The translations under genes were made by a program, and so were the position numbers. A DNA stretch of 64,000 nt. It comes from Paralithodes platypus (taxonomy: Eukaryota; Arthropoda; Malacostraca; Decapoda; Lithodidae). The stretch is from NCBI GenBank assembly GCA_032716605.1, contig CM064509.1, forward strand, positions 48,567,302 to 48,631,301, given 5' to 3'. Numbering within the stretch: position 1 is the first letter of the stretch; every line of letters starts with the position of its first letter. Shown one piece after another: positions 44,508 to 55,152 of the stretch. Below the pieces are notes generated by a model. The model had not been told where the DNA came from. It saw nothing but the letters and a program-made list of their open reading frames with translations, and made no database searches.

Positions 44508-46402
44508 TGTGACGCTTCTGCATAGTAGCCACGTGCGCGCATGCGCGCGCGTCGGCTGCCCAGCCGTTTAGAAACCGGCTGGCGGCAGCCGGCCGGCAGG
44601 CTTTTCCTTAGTATATATCCTATGACAACGTAACTAATGTCTGGGATATTCTTATGTTGTTTCACAGCTTGAAGCTGCCCTTATTCTTAACCAACGCATC
44701 TTAGTATATTTTATTCTCGATAGTTGATTATTTCATTATAATATATAAGATGTAAGTCTAGTGAGGGCGGGAGGAGACGAGCGGGAGAGAGAGACCGGCT
44801 TGGGACGTTGCTTCGCTTGCCAGCTTGGGACGAGCCTGAAGCATTGCCATATGCATTTGATTGCAACGTTAGGCATAGTTTCGACTCACGCACGGGGTAG
44901 AGGATTTTGACCAGGCAACAGTGTTGAGTGTTACCAAGCCTGGAATGTATTTTGTATGCCTAGGGTGGGGTCCAGACAGATTCAAGACTCAGAGCTCACC
45001 TCACTGTCGTACCCTTCGGACCCCCTTGATATCTATCCCTCTCAACCCCACCTAGAAACTTTCTCTCTTACTTTGTATACCTTCCTTCCACTACTTCACC
45101 AATCTATTTAATTATCCCATCCCCTTGATAGACCTTATATCTATTATTGTATTAACGACGAGCTCTCAGATAACTAGATAGAATTTTGGGCCTTATGCAG
45201 AGACGTAATTGTTAATGAGACCTAGGAAGCTTTTTTGTTGTCTCATATTTGGTGGTTTCATGCTTGCTAGTGTGTTCTTGTGTCAGTTTAGCAGGGGCTA
45301 GACCGGAGAGGAGGTTTTTTGCGATCCTTTAAGTAAAGTCTGCTGGTGCGAGTCCTGTGGACCCGCTCGACTTTACTAGGATACCCGTGGGAGTCTGGGG
45401 GCATTTTCTTGTCTGTGTCCCTGTGTGTCTAGTGTTGTGTTGTATGAGGGCCCTTGCCTAGTCCACTCAGCACTGCGCTAGCACGTCTTGCTTTTGTTTT
45501 AGGGTCGCCAGGAGAGAGTCAGATACTTGCGATCTGAGTCTCTCAAGAGAGCACCCTTTCAATTAGAGTAATTTGGCGCACAGACCTGGGAACGTCCCTA
45601 GGCTAGGGCAGGTGGCTCAACCCGGGTATCCGAAGCCTATATCCTTCCGGCTAGACCTCTGCCACCTGACAGATTAACAGCTCGGGGTTTATCATCTCTG
45701 TATGCTTGTTATTGTGCCACAGTTTACCGTTTTTGTGAGCATTGTGAGTCATGGTGTGGCTTAGAGACTCTGTCCGAGCAGGCTTGCCTGACTAAGAGTG
45801 AGAAGCACACCTGTATGGGGTTATGTTGCGAGTTGCTGCCTTTATTTAATTATACCTATGCCATTATACACTGTATGGCCTATCACTAGTATTTATTCCT
45901 GCTTATGAGTTAAGAGTTCTCTAAATCCGTAACGTACTTTCTTTGCTAAGCATCAGATCCAACAGTACCCCGCATGCAGTTTAGAAACCCGCATCTTGTC
46001 TACCGGTACGATGTTTTGAAGACTGTTTGCTTTCACCTTCTTTCACGCAGGGGTGATTAGTTGTATTAATTAACGTAACGTTAAATGTACTTTCTTCTAG
46101 TTTGTTATTAAATTGTTTCTGCAATTTAATTCCGTTATCTATCTTTTCCTTGAAGCTTTAAGTCAACTTAATTGGGTGATCTTTTATATAGCCTGCTTGA
46201 CTATCAGCAGTCTATAGTGCGTGCACCCTGTAACCGATTCATAGGATACCTCGTTGTCCAGGCAGGACTCTTGATGGTTTAGGGTGGTTTGTTGCCTGGG
46301 TTTATAGATAAGGGTTGGATCTAGCGCTTTCCGTTGTTGCTTGTTGCCGCATACCTAGTCCAATAGAAAGAGCCCAGTGTTTATATATCCCAGGACGTAA
46401 CA
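44508..46402 (+). repeat. 3' LTR of element A
   Basis: Same length as the 5' LTR, with about 25-30 scattered substitutions plus compensating single-base indels near 45715 and 45966. Ends GACGTAACA, then duplication ATGA. Confidence 0.96.
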
Positions 46403-46554
46403 ATGATGTCAGCTTTGTTTGTTGAACTATTTTACCATGTAAAACGTAAACATAATATAATCATATACTGTATATAAATACAATCAAGGTGAACACAATA
46501 TATTAGGATTATTATGTTCCTTCCAACAACCAACCATACTCCTAAAATCGATTA

Positions 46555-46665
46555 ATGAAATTTACAAACACATGTGGCAGTCCGTGGACTCGAACCCAGA
46601 ATGCTCACACCGAAAATCAACACCTTATACATCGCACCACGAAGACAGTTAAAGGTTGGTGGACA
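46555..46665 (-). repeat. tRNA-derived SINE-like fragment
   Basis: On the minus strand, TTCGTGGTGCGATGTATAAG (A-box-like) is followed after 30-40 bases by TTCTGGGTTCGAGTCCACGG (a good B box). The 5' and 3' parts do not fold as a tRNA acceptor by inspection, so I call a SINE head and not a tRNA gene. Confidence 0.55.
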
Positions 46666-46849
46666 CTGCCTACGATTTATTATGCAACTTCGAATCCTGC
46701 ATATCAATCTAAGCATGTACACACATCCCAACTGCAACTCACGTAGGCTATGCATATGTGAATGGAATTGTATTAGAAACTACAAAAGGGTTAAAACAGT
46801 CACTTCAGGTTAAAGATTTGATAAACATATACAGCATACACACAATTAC

Positions 46850-46865
46850 ACACACATATATACAG

Positions 46866-46921
<56 letters not shown>

Positions 46922-46957
46922 ATATATTTATTTATATATATTTTATATTTAATATAT

Positions 46958-47023
<66 letters not shown>

Positions 47024-47048
47024 TACCGGTATATATATATATATATAC

Positions 47049-47096
<48 letters not shown>

Positions 47097-47140
47097 TAGA
47101 TATTTATAGAGATAGATAGATAGATAGATAGATAGAAATA
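46850..47140. repeat. (TA)n array ending in (GATA)n
   Basis: Long TA runs with ATACCGGTAT in the middle and a (GATA)n tail at 47093-47140. Confidence 0.95.
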
Positions 47141-47356
47141 GAAAGAGTTGCATAGAGTTACTTTGATACACAGAATACACAGACCCTGAGGTCCTTCCTA
47201 TACCTGATTTTTTTCCAGCAGATACTCGAGAATCGTAGATGTGGCAACTGCGCGGTAATGTCTCGTGATTGGTTGGAGTGAATGTGTTTCATTTCGTAGG
47301 TTGTTTGTGATAACAATGAAAATAACTGTTTCATTGTCATTATTTGACTCGTCATA

Positions 47357-48289
47357 TCTATCTATCTATGTATCATATGCTCATGCCCAATCCCCACTTT
47401 TCCTATTTATATATTTCTATTTTCTATTTTATTTTATTTTATTCTTTTTTTTTTTTTTATTCTTGGGGGTGGCCGACTCTAGACAGAGCAAGAACAAGGA
47501 CAACACAAAACACAACATAAAACAACGAACAAACGCAGATAAACACAAACTCACACACATCTGGGTCACCCAGGAGAAGACCCAGAGACCAGGGTCACCA
47601 AGGTCGCTCCAGCATTCCCCCGGCCCCCGACCACCCGGAGAGGTTCCGATCTCGGCAGGCAGACTTGCAGCGGAGCCGAAGCCACAAGCCCGCCTACCAC
47701 ACTTCCAGGCGCACCCTTCATATTAATCGTCTCCCCGGGCCAGGCGCCTGATGGACCACTATCCAGTCCAACTTGCGCCCGACCCCTTCCCCCAAATGAC
47801 CAGGTGTTCACTCAACTATTCACAATCATTTTCTATTCATTCCTGTTTATTACCACTTCCATTGCCTGATCTATAGTCATTCCTCTACCATCCAAAGCTT
47901 GTCCTACACAGTCTCTCCATCTCAATGGGGGTCTTCCTGCCCTTCTATCTCCCCTTGTATCTGACTCACATATTATCTTTGTAAGTCTTTCATCTCCCAT
48001 TCGTTCAACATGACCATACCAGCTCAGCACCCTTCTATCCACTCTGGCTGACAAATGTTCCTGCTGCCCCACTCTCCTACGTATCTCTTCATTCCTCAAT
48101 TAGTCTCTACGAGTAACTCCAGACATACTCCTCAAGCAGCTCATCTCCATCACAGCCAGCTCTCTTTTCTCATTTTTTCTTCAGAGCCCATGTCTCAGCC
48201 CCATACATCACTGTTGGCACAACAATTCCTTGATACATTGAACTTTTTACTTTCATTGTACTTTCATATCTACAAAGTATAATAGTGTC
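47357..48289 (-). mobile_element. 5'-truncated RTE-type LINE (family C), copy 1
   Basis: The minus-strand frame gives YGAETWALKK, ELAVMEMSCLRSMSGVTRRD, LRNEEIRRRVGQQEHLSARV, LSWYGHVERMGDERLTKIIC and RRAGRPPLRWRDCVGQALDG, the C-terminal 'W-GHVERM...GRP--RW-D' signature common to RTE-like LINEs. Two in-frame stops lie near 48100 and 48170. The 3' UTR includes GAGACGATTAATATGAAGGG and an A-rich stretch, and the element ends in a short (GATA)n tract at 47357-47370. Same family as 51689-52471. RT catalytic core absent. Confidence 0.82.
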
Positions 48290-48299
48290 ATCTATTCTA

Positions 48300-50161
48300 T
48301 CTATCTATCTATCTATTGCCTGACGCCGTGATCCCCGAAGGGGTGGCCACGAACGAACCGCCCCCATGCACCTCTGTCCCCAGTCAGTCGACGCCCCTCC
48401 CCCCAACCAGCACCGCCTTCGTTCATGTAGTTCCTCACTCCATCCTTCCACCTCATATTCGGTCTACCTCTCCCCCTCTGTCCCTCCACCTCGCTCTCGT
48501 ACACCCTCTTAGTCATTCTCTCGCTTTCCATACGTTCCATATGGCCGAACCATCTCAAGTTGTTCCTTTTCACACTTTCCAGCACATCTACCTCCACACC
48601 ACACCTCCTTCTTACTTCCTCATTAGTCTGTCTATCCCTCCATGTAACTCCGCACGCACTCCTTAAGTAATTCATTTCCACTGCTCTCACTCTTGGTCTG
48701 AGTCTCTCAACCAACGTCCATGCTTCGCTTCCGTAAGTCAGTGTCGGGATTACCACACTGTCATGCAAGGACTTCTTCACTTCCATACTGACCACCCTAT
48801 TTCTTGTTACTGCTTTTAGCGTTCCTACAACCCTCTTCCCCTGTTGTACCCTCTCCCGCACCTCTTCATCCATAGTCCCATCTTTACTCAACACACTGCC
48901 CAGATACTTAAAAGAGTTGACGATCTCCATAGCCTGACCGTTCAGCTTCACCTCACACTCTGTGACTTCACCCATTTCGAAGACCATAACCTTGCTCTTC
49001 CCCGTATTTACCTTCAAATTCCGTTTTTCGCACACTGTTCCAAACTCATTTACCAGACCCTGTAACTCCCATTCATTATCACTCATCAGAACTGTATCAT
49101 CCGCAAACAGCAGTATAGGTAGCTTCCACTCAATTCCCTCCCTTTTCAGCGATACACCAACATCCACTGCTCTTGATAGTATTTCTTTCATAACTCCATC
49201 CATATATACAGTAAACAACCATGGGGACATCACACCCCTGTTTCAAACCAACATTCAGGTCAAAGAACTCGCTCTGCTCACTCTCCACACGTACTGCCGC
49301 CTTTGCACCCTCATACATGCTCTTCACTGCTTTCAGCAACTTGCCCTCTACTCCGTATATTCTAAGTACTTTCCACAAACCTTCTCTATCCACTCTGTCA
49401 TAGGCCTTCTCCAAGTCCATAAAGGCAACATACACCTTTGTTTCTTCTCCAGATACTTCTCCACAACACAATTCAGGGTAAAAATCTGATCTCTTCCCTT
49501 CCTAAAACCTCCCTGCTCGTCGCCTATCCATTTCTCCGTTCTCACTCTCACTCTCTCAATCACTACCCTACTGTATACCTTCCCTACTACGCTTAGAAGA
49601 CATATTCCTCGGTGGTTACCACACTCCTCTTTCCCCTTTGCCCTTATATAGGGGGACTATTATGCCAGTCTTCCAGTCATCGGGTGCACTCCCCTTCTCC
49701 CATGCTAGTTTGCACATTTTCCATACCCATTCTATCACTATCTCACCACCATACCTCAACATTTCCCCACACACTCCATCTGTTGCTGGTGCTTTCCCCA
49801 ACTTCACTCTTTTCATGGCTTCCCACACTTCTGACCTCCTGATCCTCACCTCCTCCTCCACTACTTCTCTTCTTCTCCCTCCCATACCATATCCAGCTAT
49901 GTTTGCTGGCTCTTCATTCCTTTCATTTAGCAACTCACTGAAGTACTCCCTCCATCTTTCGACTCTCTCTTGCTTCTCGGCTAGCATTCTCCCATTCTTA
50001 TCTTTCACACCCTTACTGTTTCCCTTGCTACCTTCCCTAACTTTCTTGACTTCTTTCCAGAACAGTTTCTTACTCTCCCTCCATTTTACACTCAGATTCC
50101 TTCCAAATTCCTCATCTACTCTTCTCTTACTTTCCTTCACTACTCTCTTCACCATCTTCAT
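48300..50161 (-). mobile_element. 5'-truncated RTE-type LINE (family D), copy 1, with 10-bp TSD
   Basis: It is flanked by ATCTATTCTA at 48290-48299 and 50162-50171, a 10-bp target duplication. The 3' end is (GATA)n next to GGCGTCAGGCAATAGATAG. The insertion lies at the truncated end of family C copy 1. The near-identical copy 2 is at 55153-56201 (about 1% different by eye), so the family moved recently. Confidence 0.9.
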
Positions 50162-50164
50162 CAT
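48313..50164 (-). pseudogene. RTE-type reverse transcriptase, frameshifted
   Basis: Coding order: VKRVVKESKRRVDEEFGRNL, AMKRVKLGKAPATDGVCGEM and DDWKTGIIVPLYKGKGE (49616-50164); then broken frames DEQGGFRKGRDQIFTLNCVV, VAFMDLEKAYDRVDREGLWK and FFDLNVGLKQGCDV. A clean 306-residue frame (48313-49233) then follows with SPWLFTVYMDGVMKEI, the catalytic LLFADDTVLMSDNEWE, NSFKYLGSVLSKDGTM, YGSEAWTLVERLRPRV and LRWFGHMERMESERMTKRVY, then GRGRPNMRWKDGVRNYM. Shifts occur near 49235, 49440 and 49600. The apurinic endonuclease upstream is missing. Not active. Confidence 0.88.
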
Positions 50165-50171
50165 CTATTCT

Positions 50172-50690
50172 AAATCTTGTAAATGCCGTTTAGCATTGAT
50201 ATTCTGCAATACAAGCAAACATTAACCAAAAATGCATCTGTACCCAAGTCAACTGAATCCCAAACGAACACAACATTTCAGTACACGAATTCTATTTGAA
50301 AATTAAATTACATTAAACTGTTTAACCACATATAAAAGATAATAAAACACTTAAGCACATGTAATATATGCATGTACTACATTTAAAGTAGCCTATATGT
50401 TCAGGGAATTTAGTAAATGTGGTGGTTGGGGAGGGGGAGGGAGAGGCTGTTCCTGAGGCGGGAAGTTTAAATCTGTTAACTAGACCCTGCTATCAAGCTT
50501 TTCCTTCAGGGGTATATTCATATAAATATTTTCATGGGCATACACATTTTAATGTAGCCAATAATATTGTGTGTATTTTACTTGTACGAAGATTGGGTAG
50601 CCTGAAAGTCACAAGTGGTTTATAGGCTTGGTCAGGCAGAGTTGCTTAGGGTAAGGAACAGGAGAATATCTTCACAACTGTAGTCTACCC
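50172..50690. other. Non-coding stretch
   Basis: AT-rich sequence with no recognisable gene or repeat. A 68-residue open frame at 50419-50625 has no motif. Confidence 0.6.
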
Positions 50691-50739
50691 AATGTTCGTA
50701 CTATTTATCTAGCTTTCCATAGTAAACCTCCGCATAGTG

Positions 50740-51054
50740 AGACCTTAGCACACCAATCTTCTGATCTATCTACTATTTCCAATCGAAGCAGAGACAACAT
50801 TTTAGCTTTCAATGTCTCCAAAACTCAAGTGTTCCATCTATGTACCCGTTACAATCCACCATCCTGCTATCTCTTATCCTTCAACAATACATAAATCATC
50901 CCTTCCTCTTTTCTCAATATTTGTTAGGTCTCTTTATCTTCTGACCTTTCTTGGAAAGACCATATTACCAATCATGCTAAAGAACTTTCCAGAAGTTAGG
51001 TGTGCTCAACCATCTCCATAGGTTCTTACCCACATGCACAGAGGCTTTTGCTAT
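50740..51054 (+). pseudogene. Jockey-type LINE RT scrap
   Basis: The plus-strand translation shows STISNRSRDNILAFNVSKTQ, VFHLCTRYNPPSC and, after shifts, LSWKDHITNHAKELSRKLGV. These match the segment after the YADD box of the Jockey-type element at 34741-36305 (DNI-AFN--KTQFLHL; WKD-ITSLAK---LKLGVL). Very short, several stops. Confidence 0.6.
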
Positions 51055-51689
51055 GTACAAAGGAGTACAACGGAAATCAAATAAACCAGCAAATCCCTCA
51101 AGGCTGCTTGCCCTCAAAAACACTGATGATCAAGTTTCCAAACAGTAGTTTAGAGTGGGTAAGGGAAAAATGGAAAGGGAAGGATGCCCTGGGACAAATG
51201 TCCGTGGCAGGATTAGGAGATGTTAGTAGGGATAGTTGTTAGTAATATAAAACGCAAAAAATAATAATAAAAGTAAAGTACAAAATAATAACTTGATTTA
51301 TTTACAAATGCAGTCAGTCGTGGATTTAAGGCAAGGTGTTTGTCTAGGCTAAGTTTAAAATAATCACTTGTGTTGCAATCTATGATATTTCGGGGAAGCC
51401 CATTCCATAAGTTGATAACTCGATTGAAGAAAACATTCTTAGACTTGTGTGAGTTAAAAGATTTACCAATAATTTTACAATCGTTCCCCGCATGTAATTT
51501 GATTAGTCGATAGTGAAATATTTATTACAGTTCATATTGTTGATACCTTTGATGATTTTGAACACTTGAATTAAGTCGCCTCTTAATCTGCGCTGGGTTA
51601 AAGAAAATAGATTTAAGTATCTAAGACGCTCCTCGTACGCTTTGTTCTTTAGGCATGGTATCATGTTGGTAACTCTACGTTGAACTCAT

Positions 51690-51722
<33 letters not shown>

Positions 51723-52938
51723 ATGCTCAGGCCCAATCCCCACTTTTCCTAATGTTTTATTTTATTTTTCCTTTATTTTATTTGTATATTTTTGTTTTTT
51801 GTATTTTCTTGGGGGTGGCCGACTCAAGACAGAGCATGAACAGAAAAACACAAAACACAAGACAAAACAGCGAACAAACCCAGACAAAACACCAAATTCA
51901 CACACATCTAGGTCACCCAGGAGAATACCCAGAGACCAGGGTCACCAAGGTCGCTCCAGCACTCCCCTGGCCCCCGACCACCCGTAGAGGCTCCGATCTC
52001 GGCAGGCAGACATGTGGCGGAGCCAAAGCCACAAGCCCGCCCACCACACTTCCAGGCGCACCCTTCATATTAATCGTCTCCCCGGGCCAGGCGCCTGATG
52101 GACTATTATCTAGTCCAACTTGCGCCTGACCCTTGACATATTCACTCAACTATTCACAAGTATTCTCCACTCATTCCTGTTTATTACCACTTCCTTTGCC
52201 TGATCTATAGTCATTCCTCTATCATCCAAAGCTTGTCTTACACAGTCTCTCCATCTCATTGGGGATCTTCCTGCCCTTCTATCTCCCCTTGTATCTGACT
52301 CATATATTCTCTTTGTAAGCCTTTCATCTCCCATTCGTTCAACATGACCATACCAGCTCAGCTCCCTTCTGTCCACTCTGGCTGACAAATGTTCCTTCTG
52401 CCCCACTCTCCTACGTATCTCTTCATTCCTCAATCCGTCTCTACGAGTAACTCCACACATACTCCTCAAGCTTATCTATATATTTTTGGTAGTAAGGGCA
52501 CCAGGATTGAACGCAATATTCCAGGAAAGGGCGGACTAGGGAATTGTTAATAGTTAGGATTACATCTTTTGATTTCTACTCAAATGACCTGCCTATAAAG
52601 CCAATTATTTTGTTAGCTTTCTTAACAACTTTTGAACATTGTTGACTCGGTTTTTAGGTTTCTCGATATTGTTAAACCCAAATCAGTTTATCTGTCTATA
52701 CTCTTAAGCTGGGTGCCATTCATTGAATAGTTTGCTTTGTAATTTCGTATTCCGATGTGGTCGAGTACTTTACATTTATTCGCACTGAAACACATTTGCC
52801 AAATTTGAGCCCAATGTGACAACTTATCTAGAATATGTTGCATATCTTCGACATGTTTATTTGAGAGTACGCTATTTGCAAGTTTTGTATCATCAGCAAA
52901 CTTTGAGATTGTACAAGTGAGACCGTCATCTATATGGG
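51055..52938 (-). mobile_element. CR1-type LINE fragment, minus copy, interrupted
   Basis: Starting at 51055 the inverse of TACTCCTTTGTA and then the inverse of the 3' UTR of the 5145-6286 element (CCTGCCACGGACAT block) are followed by its C-terminal codons (51290-51690). The reading continues beyond the nested family C LINE at 52472-52938 up to the FADD region (about 52885). Several frameshifts. It meets the plus-strand CR1 copy head-to-head at about 52945. Confidence 0.82.
51689..52471 (-). mobile_element. RTE-type LINE family C, copy 2, nested in CR1
   Basis: Contains LRNEEIRRRVGQKEHLSARV, LSWYGHVERMGDERLTKRIY, RRAGRSPMRWRDCVRQALDD and a 3' UTR highly similar to copy 1 (47357-48289), ending in (GATA)n at 51690-51722. 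Flanking CTCA may be a short target duplication. The frame 52146-52469 is open over 107 codons. Confidence 0.85.
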
Positions 52939-52949
52939 TGTAACAATAT

Positions 52950-53870
52950 GTAGTATCCTAAATCCCAGTCAACAATGTACAGAAGTTGATAAGAAGGCAA
53001 ACAATATACTGTAATTGGCTTTATAGCCAGGTTATTTGAGCACAAATACAAGGATGTAATCCTTGCTCTTTTACAATTCCTTAATCTGTCCTCTTCTGGA
53101 GTATTGTGTTCAATCCTGGTGTCCCTACTACCATAAAGATATTGACAAACTGGAATGAGCTCAACCCAGAGTTAACAAAATGATACCTAGTTTAATGAAC
53201 AAAACATTCAAAGAGCGCCTTAGAGAATATAATCCATTTTCTTTAACCCATCACCGATTAAGAGGAGACCTAATTCTAGTGTTCAAAATCATCAAAGGCA
53301 TCAACAAAATTAAGTGTAATAAGTACTTTTCGATTGACCAATCAAATTACATGCCGGGAAATAGTTGCAAAAGCATTGGTAAATCTTCTAACACACATGA
53401 GTCTAAGAATTTCTTCTTCATTCCAGTTGTCAACTTGTGGAATAGGCTTCTTCGTGATGTTATAGATTGCAGCACCGGTGATTCTTTCAAACATTGCCTA
53501 GGCAAAAAACATGCTTTAAACCCAAGAGTGACAGCATTTTGCAAATTTATAACTTATTTATTTTATTTTCTCCACAGGTACATCAAGGATCTCTACTAGT
53601 ATAAACAAATAAATATGCTGTAACTCACTTTCTCCAGATACACAAAGGAAGACTTATAGCTGCGTTATGTTATTAATCCAAGTTGTCCCCTACAAACAAC
53701 TAACCCTGCTATGAACATTAGTCCTAGGGCAGCAATTCCCTTACTATTTGTCGTTTACCCACTCTAAACCACTGTTGAGCAATCTGAGTAGCAGTGTTTT
53801 AGAGAACAATCAACCACGAGAGGACGCTAGAACTGTTGATGCTTGACTACCTTTGTATTTCTCTCTCCCA
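52950..53870 (+). pseudogene. CR1-type LINE fragment, plus copy
   Basis: The first part has frameshifts (LNPSQQCTEVDKKANN near 52960; PLLEYCVQSWCPYYHKDIDK at 53090-53150). The open segment 53180-53599 follows: MIPSLMNKTFKERLREYNPF, HHRLRGDLILVFKIIKGINK and SKNFFFIPVVNLWNRLLRDV. The 3' UTR with CTATGAACATTAGTCCTAGG runs to about 53870. More diverged than the 5145 copy. RT catalytic box absent. Confidence 0.85.
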
Positions 53871-53914
53871 CTCTCTCTCTTCTACTGCTAATACAGTGAT
53901 CTGTTATTACCTCT

Positions 53915-54302
53915 GCCAACGAAGTTGGGCGGAGGTTATGTTTTCATCACGTTTATCTGTCTGTTTGTTTGTTTGTAAGCAAGACATATCACAAAGTTAT
54001 GAACAGATTTTTACGAAATGTAGTTGGCAGAGAGAACTGCGCCACGGAAGAAGTGGATGATTTAGGAGGCGATCCAGAGGTTTTCACAACATTTGGTGGG
54101 CAGATAGGATATACAGTATGAACCGATTTTCACGAAATTATGTGGGCAGATAGGACAAAGGCCAAAGAAGAAGTGATTCAATTTAGGAGGTGATCCGGAT
54201 CATATGTTACACTGGTGTCATTCCTGTGCATTTAAGTTTCTTTTGTGAAAAAGCCTGCGTAGGTAAAGCTATAGCCTCTACGGAGTGCCCTTCTAGTTTT
54301 CA
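53915..54302. repeat. Dispersed 'GGCGGAGGTTATGTTTTC' repeat
   Basis: CGAAGTTGGGCGGAGGTTAT, a (TGTT)n-like segment, AACAGATTTTTACGAAATGT and TTTAGGAGGTGATCCGGATC are recognisable blocks of a non-coding repeat I know to be widespread in animal genomes. The internal piece GATTT(T/C)ACGAAAT...GGCAGA occurs twice (54007 and 54126). It ends TACGGAGTGCCCTTCTAGTT, partly the inverse of the start. No protein. Confidence 0.6.
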
Positions 54303-54623
54303 GAGTTTCTCAGTGTAAACCTCCCCCCATACCCGGTTTTCAACATATTCCTACTATTATTCTGTTTAAATCTTTAACGCAACCAAGAGTGAACCAATTT
54401 TCTTACTCTTTCGTCTATTCAACAAGTACATTCTGAAGCTTTCTCCCACAATTTAGCTTTCCATCAATGTATGATTTGAACTCCTTCAGTTCTGTGTGTC
54501 CAAGCATTTTGAATACTGTACCTTGAATTGGGCACTCGATCACTCTTTCAATTTGAATAGACACTCGTCACAGGCCTCTTTGGCACACAGCATAATCCAC
54601 CTCCTTCCTTTTGCCACCAAGGT

Positions 54624-54655
<32 letters not shown>

Positions 54656-54840
54656 GAGCAGTATTCCCATAATCATAAACAAGGACCTCGATAATAACCG
54701 CTCCCTCCCCCCTTCCCTCTCCCGATGATGCAAATTACTGGGCACTAGAGGCACTGTAGTAAACAGAGATCTTCATGTCGCCCACTCATTGGTAACTAGC
54801 AATTCTGACTCATAATGGTCAGAAATATTAGTACCCCCTT
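54303..54840. other. Non-coding stretch with (TC)n
   Basis: Nothing recognisable apart from (TC)n at about 54626-54654. Confidence 0.6.
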
Positions 54841-54854
54841 TGTAGTACCTGCAA

Positions 54855-55142
54855 TTGTGGCAGAAAACTTAAACATACCTAGATGCAGAAATTAACTTGA
54901 GCCTACAGCCCAAGTGGGGGTACTTTTATTGGTTTAGTGGTATAGTGCTCGCCTCGTAATATCAGCATGGGGACCTGGGTTCGAATCCTGGCACGGCCCG
55001 GGGTAGCTGTACCAAAAACATTTTCATGGGCGATATCTGCCTCTAATAAAGTATAAGGGTGTTGCTTGAATTGTAATTGATAGAGTAAACATAGGTGTAA
55101 AGTCAGCAAAAATAGTAATGTGACTTAAAGTTGAGGTGCTGT
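54855..55142 (+). repeat. tRNA-derived SINE, copy 1
   Basis: Contains TGGTTTAGTGGTATAGTGCT (A box) and GGACCTGGGTTCGAATCCTG (B box), preceded by ACTTGAGCCTACAGCCCAAG and followed by CACGGCCCGGGGTAGCTG. The leader and core align with copy 2 at 56530-56760. The leader proves it is a SINE and not a tRNA gene. Confidence 0.75.
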
Positions 55143-55152
55143 AGAAAATTAT

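Larger units (their letters stand above)
37154..46402 (+). mobile_element. LTR retrotransposon A (Ty3/gypsy, integrase-before-RT order), near complete
   Basis: 9,249 bp with two LTRs of exactly 1,895 bp (37154-39048 and 44508-46402), TGT...ACA ends, and a 4-bp target duplication ATGA (37150-37153 and 46403-46406). PBS follows the 5' LTR and a purine tract precedes the 3' LTR. I count roughly 25-30 LTR differences by eye, about 1.4%, so insertion is recent on an invertebrate clock. Coding order is gag, protease, linker, integrase, RT, RNase H; nothing coding lies between RNase H and the PPT. Two frameshifts and one stop break the polyprotein. The order is unusual for Ty3/gypsy and matches the Gmr1-like group. 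Confidence 0.96.

Noticed and set aside
47833..52469. Head/tail LINE segments as host genes (GHVERM-type proteins)
   Set aside because: C-terminal RTE-type LINE signature, 3' GATA tails and 5' truncation.
52950..53870. 5' inversion (twin priming) of a single CR1 insertion
   Set aside because: Both orientations include the same C-terminal and 3' UTR region, so they are separate copies.
54930..55005. Functional tRNA gene
   Set aside because: Good A and B boxes, but no acceptor stem pairing seen and it shares a non-tRNA leader with 56520-56760, so SINE.
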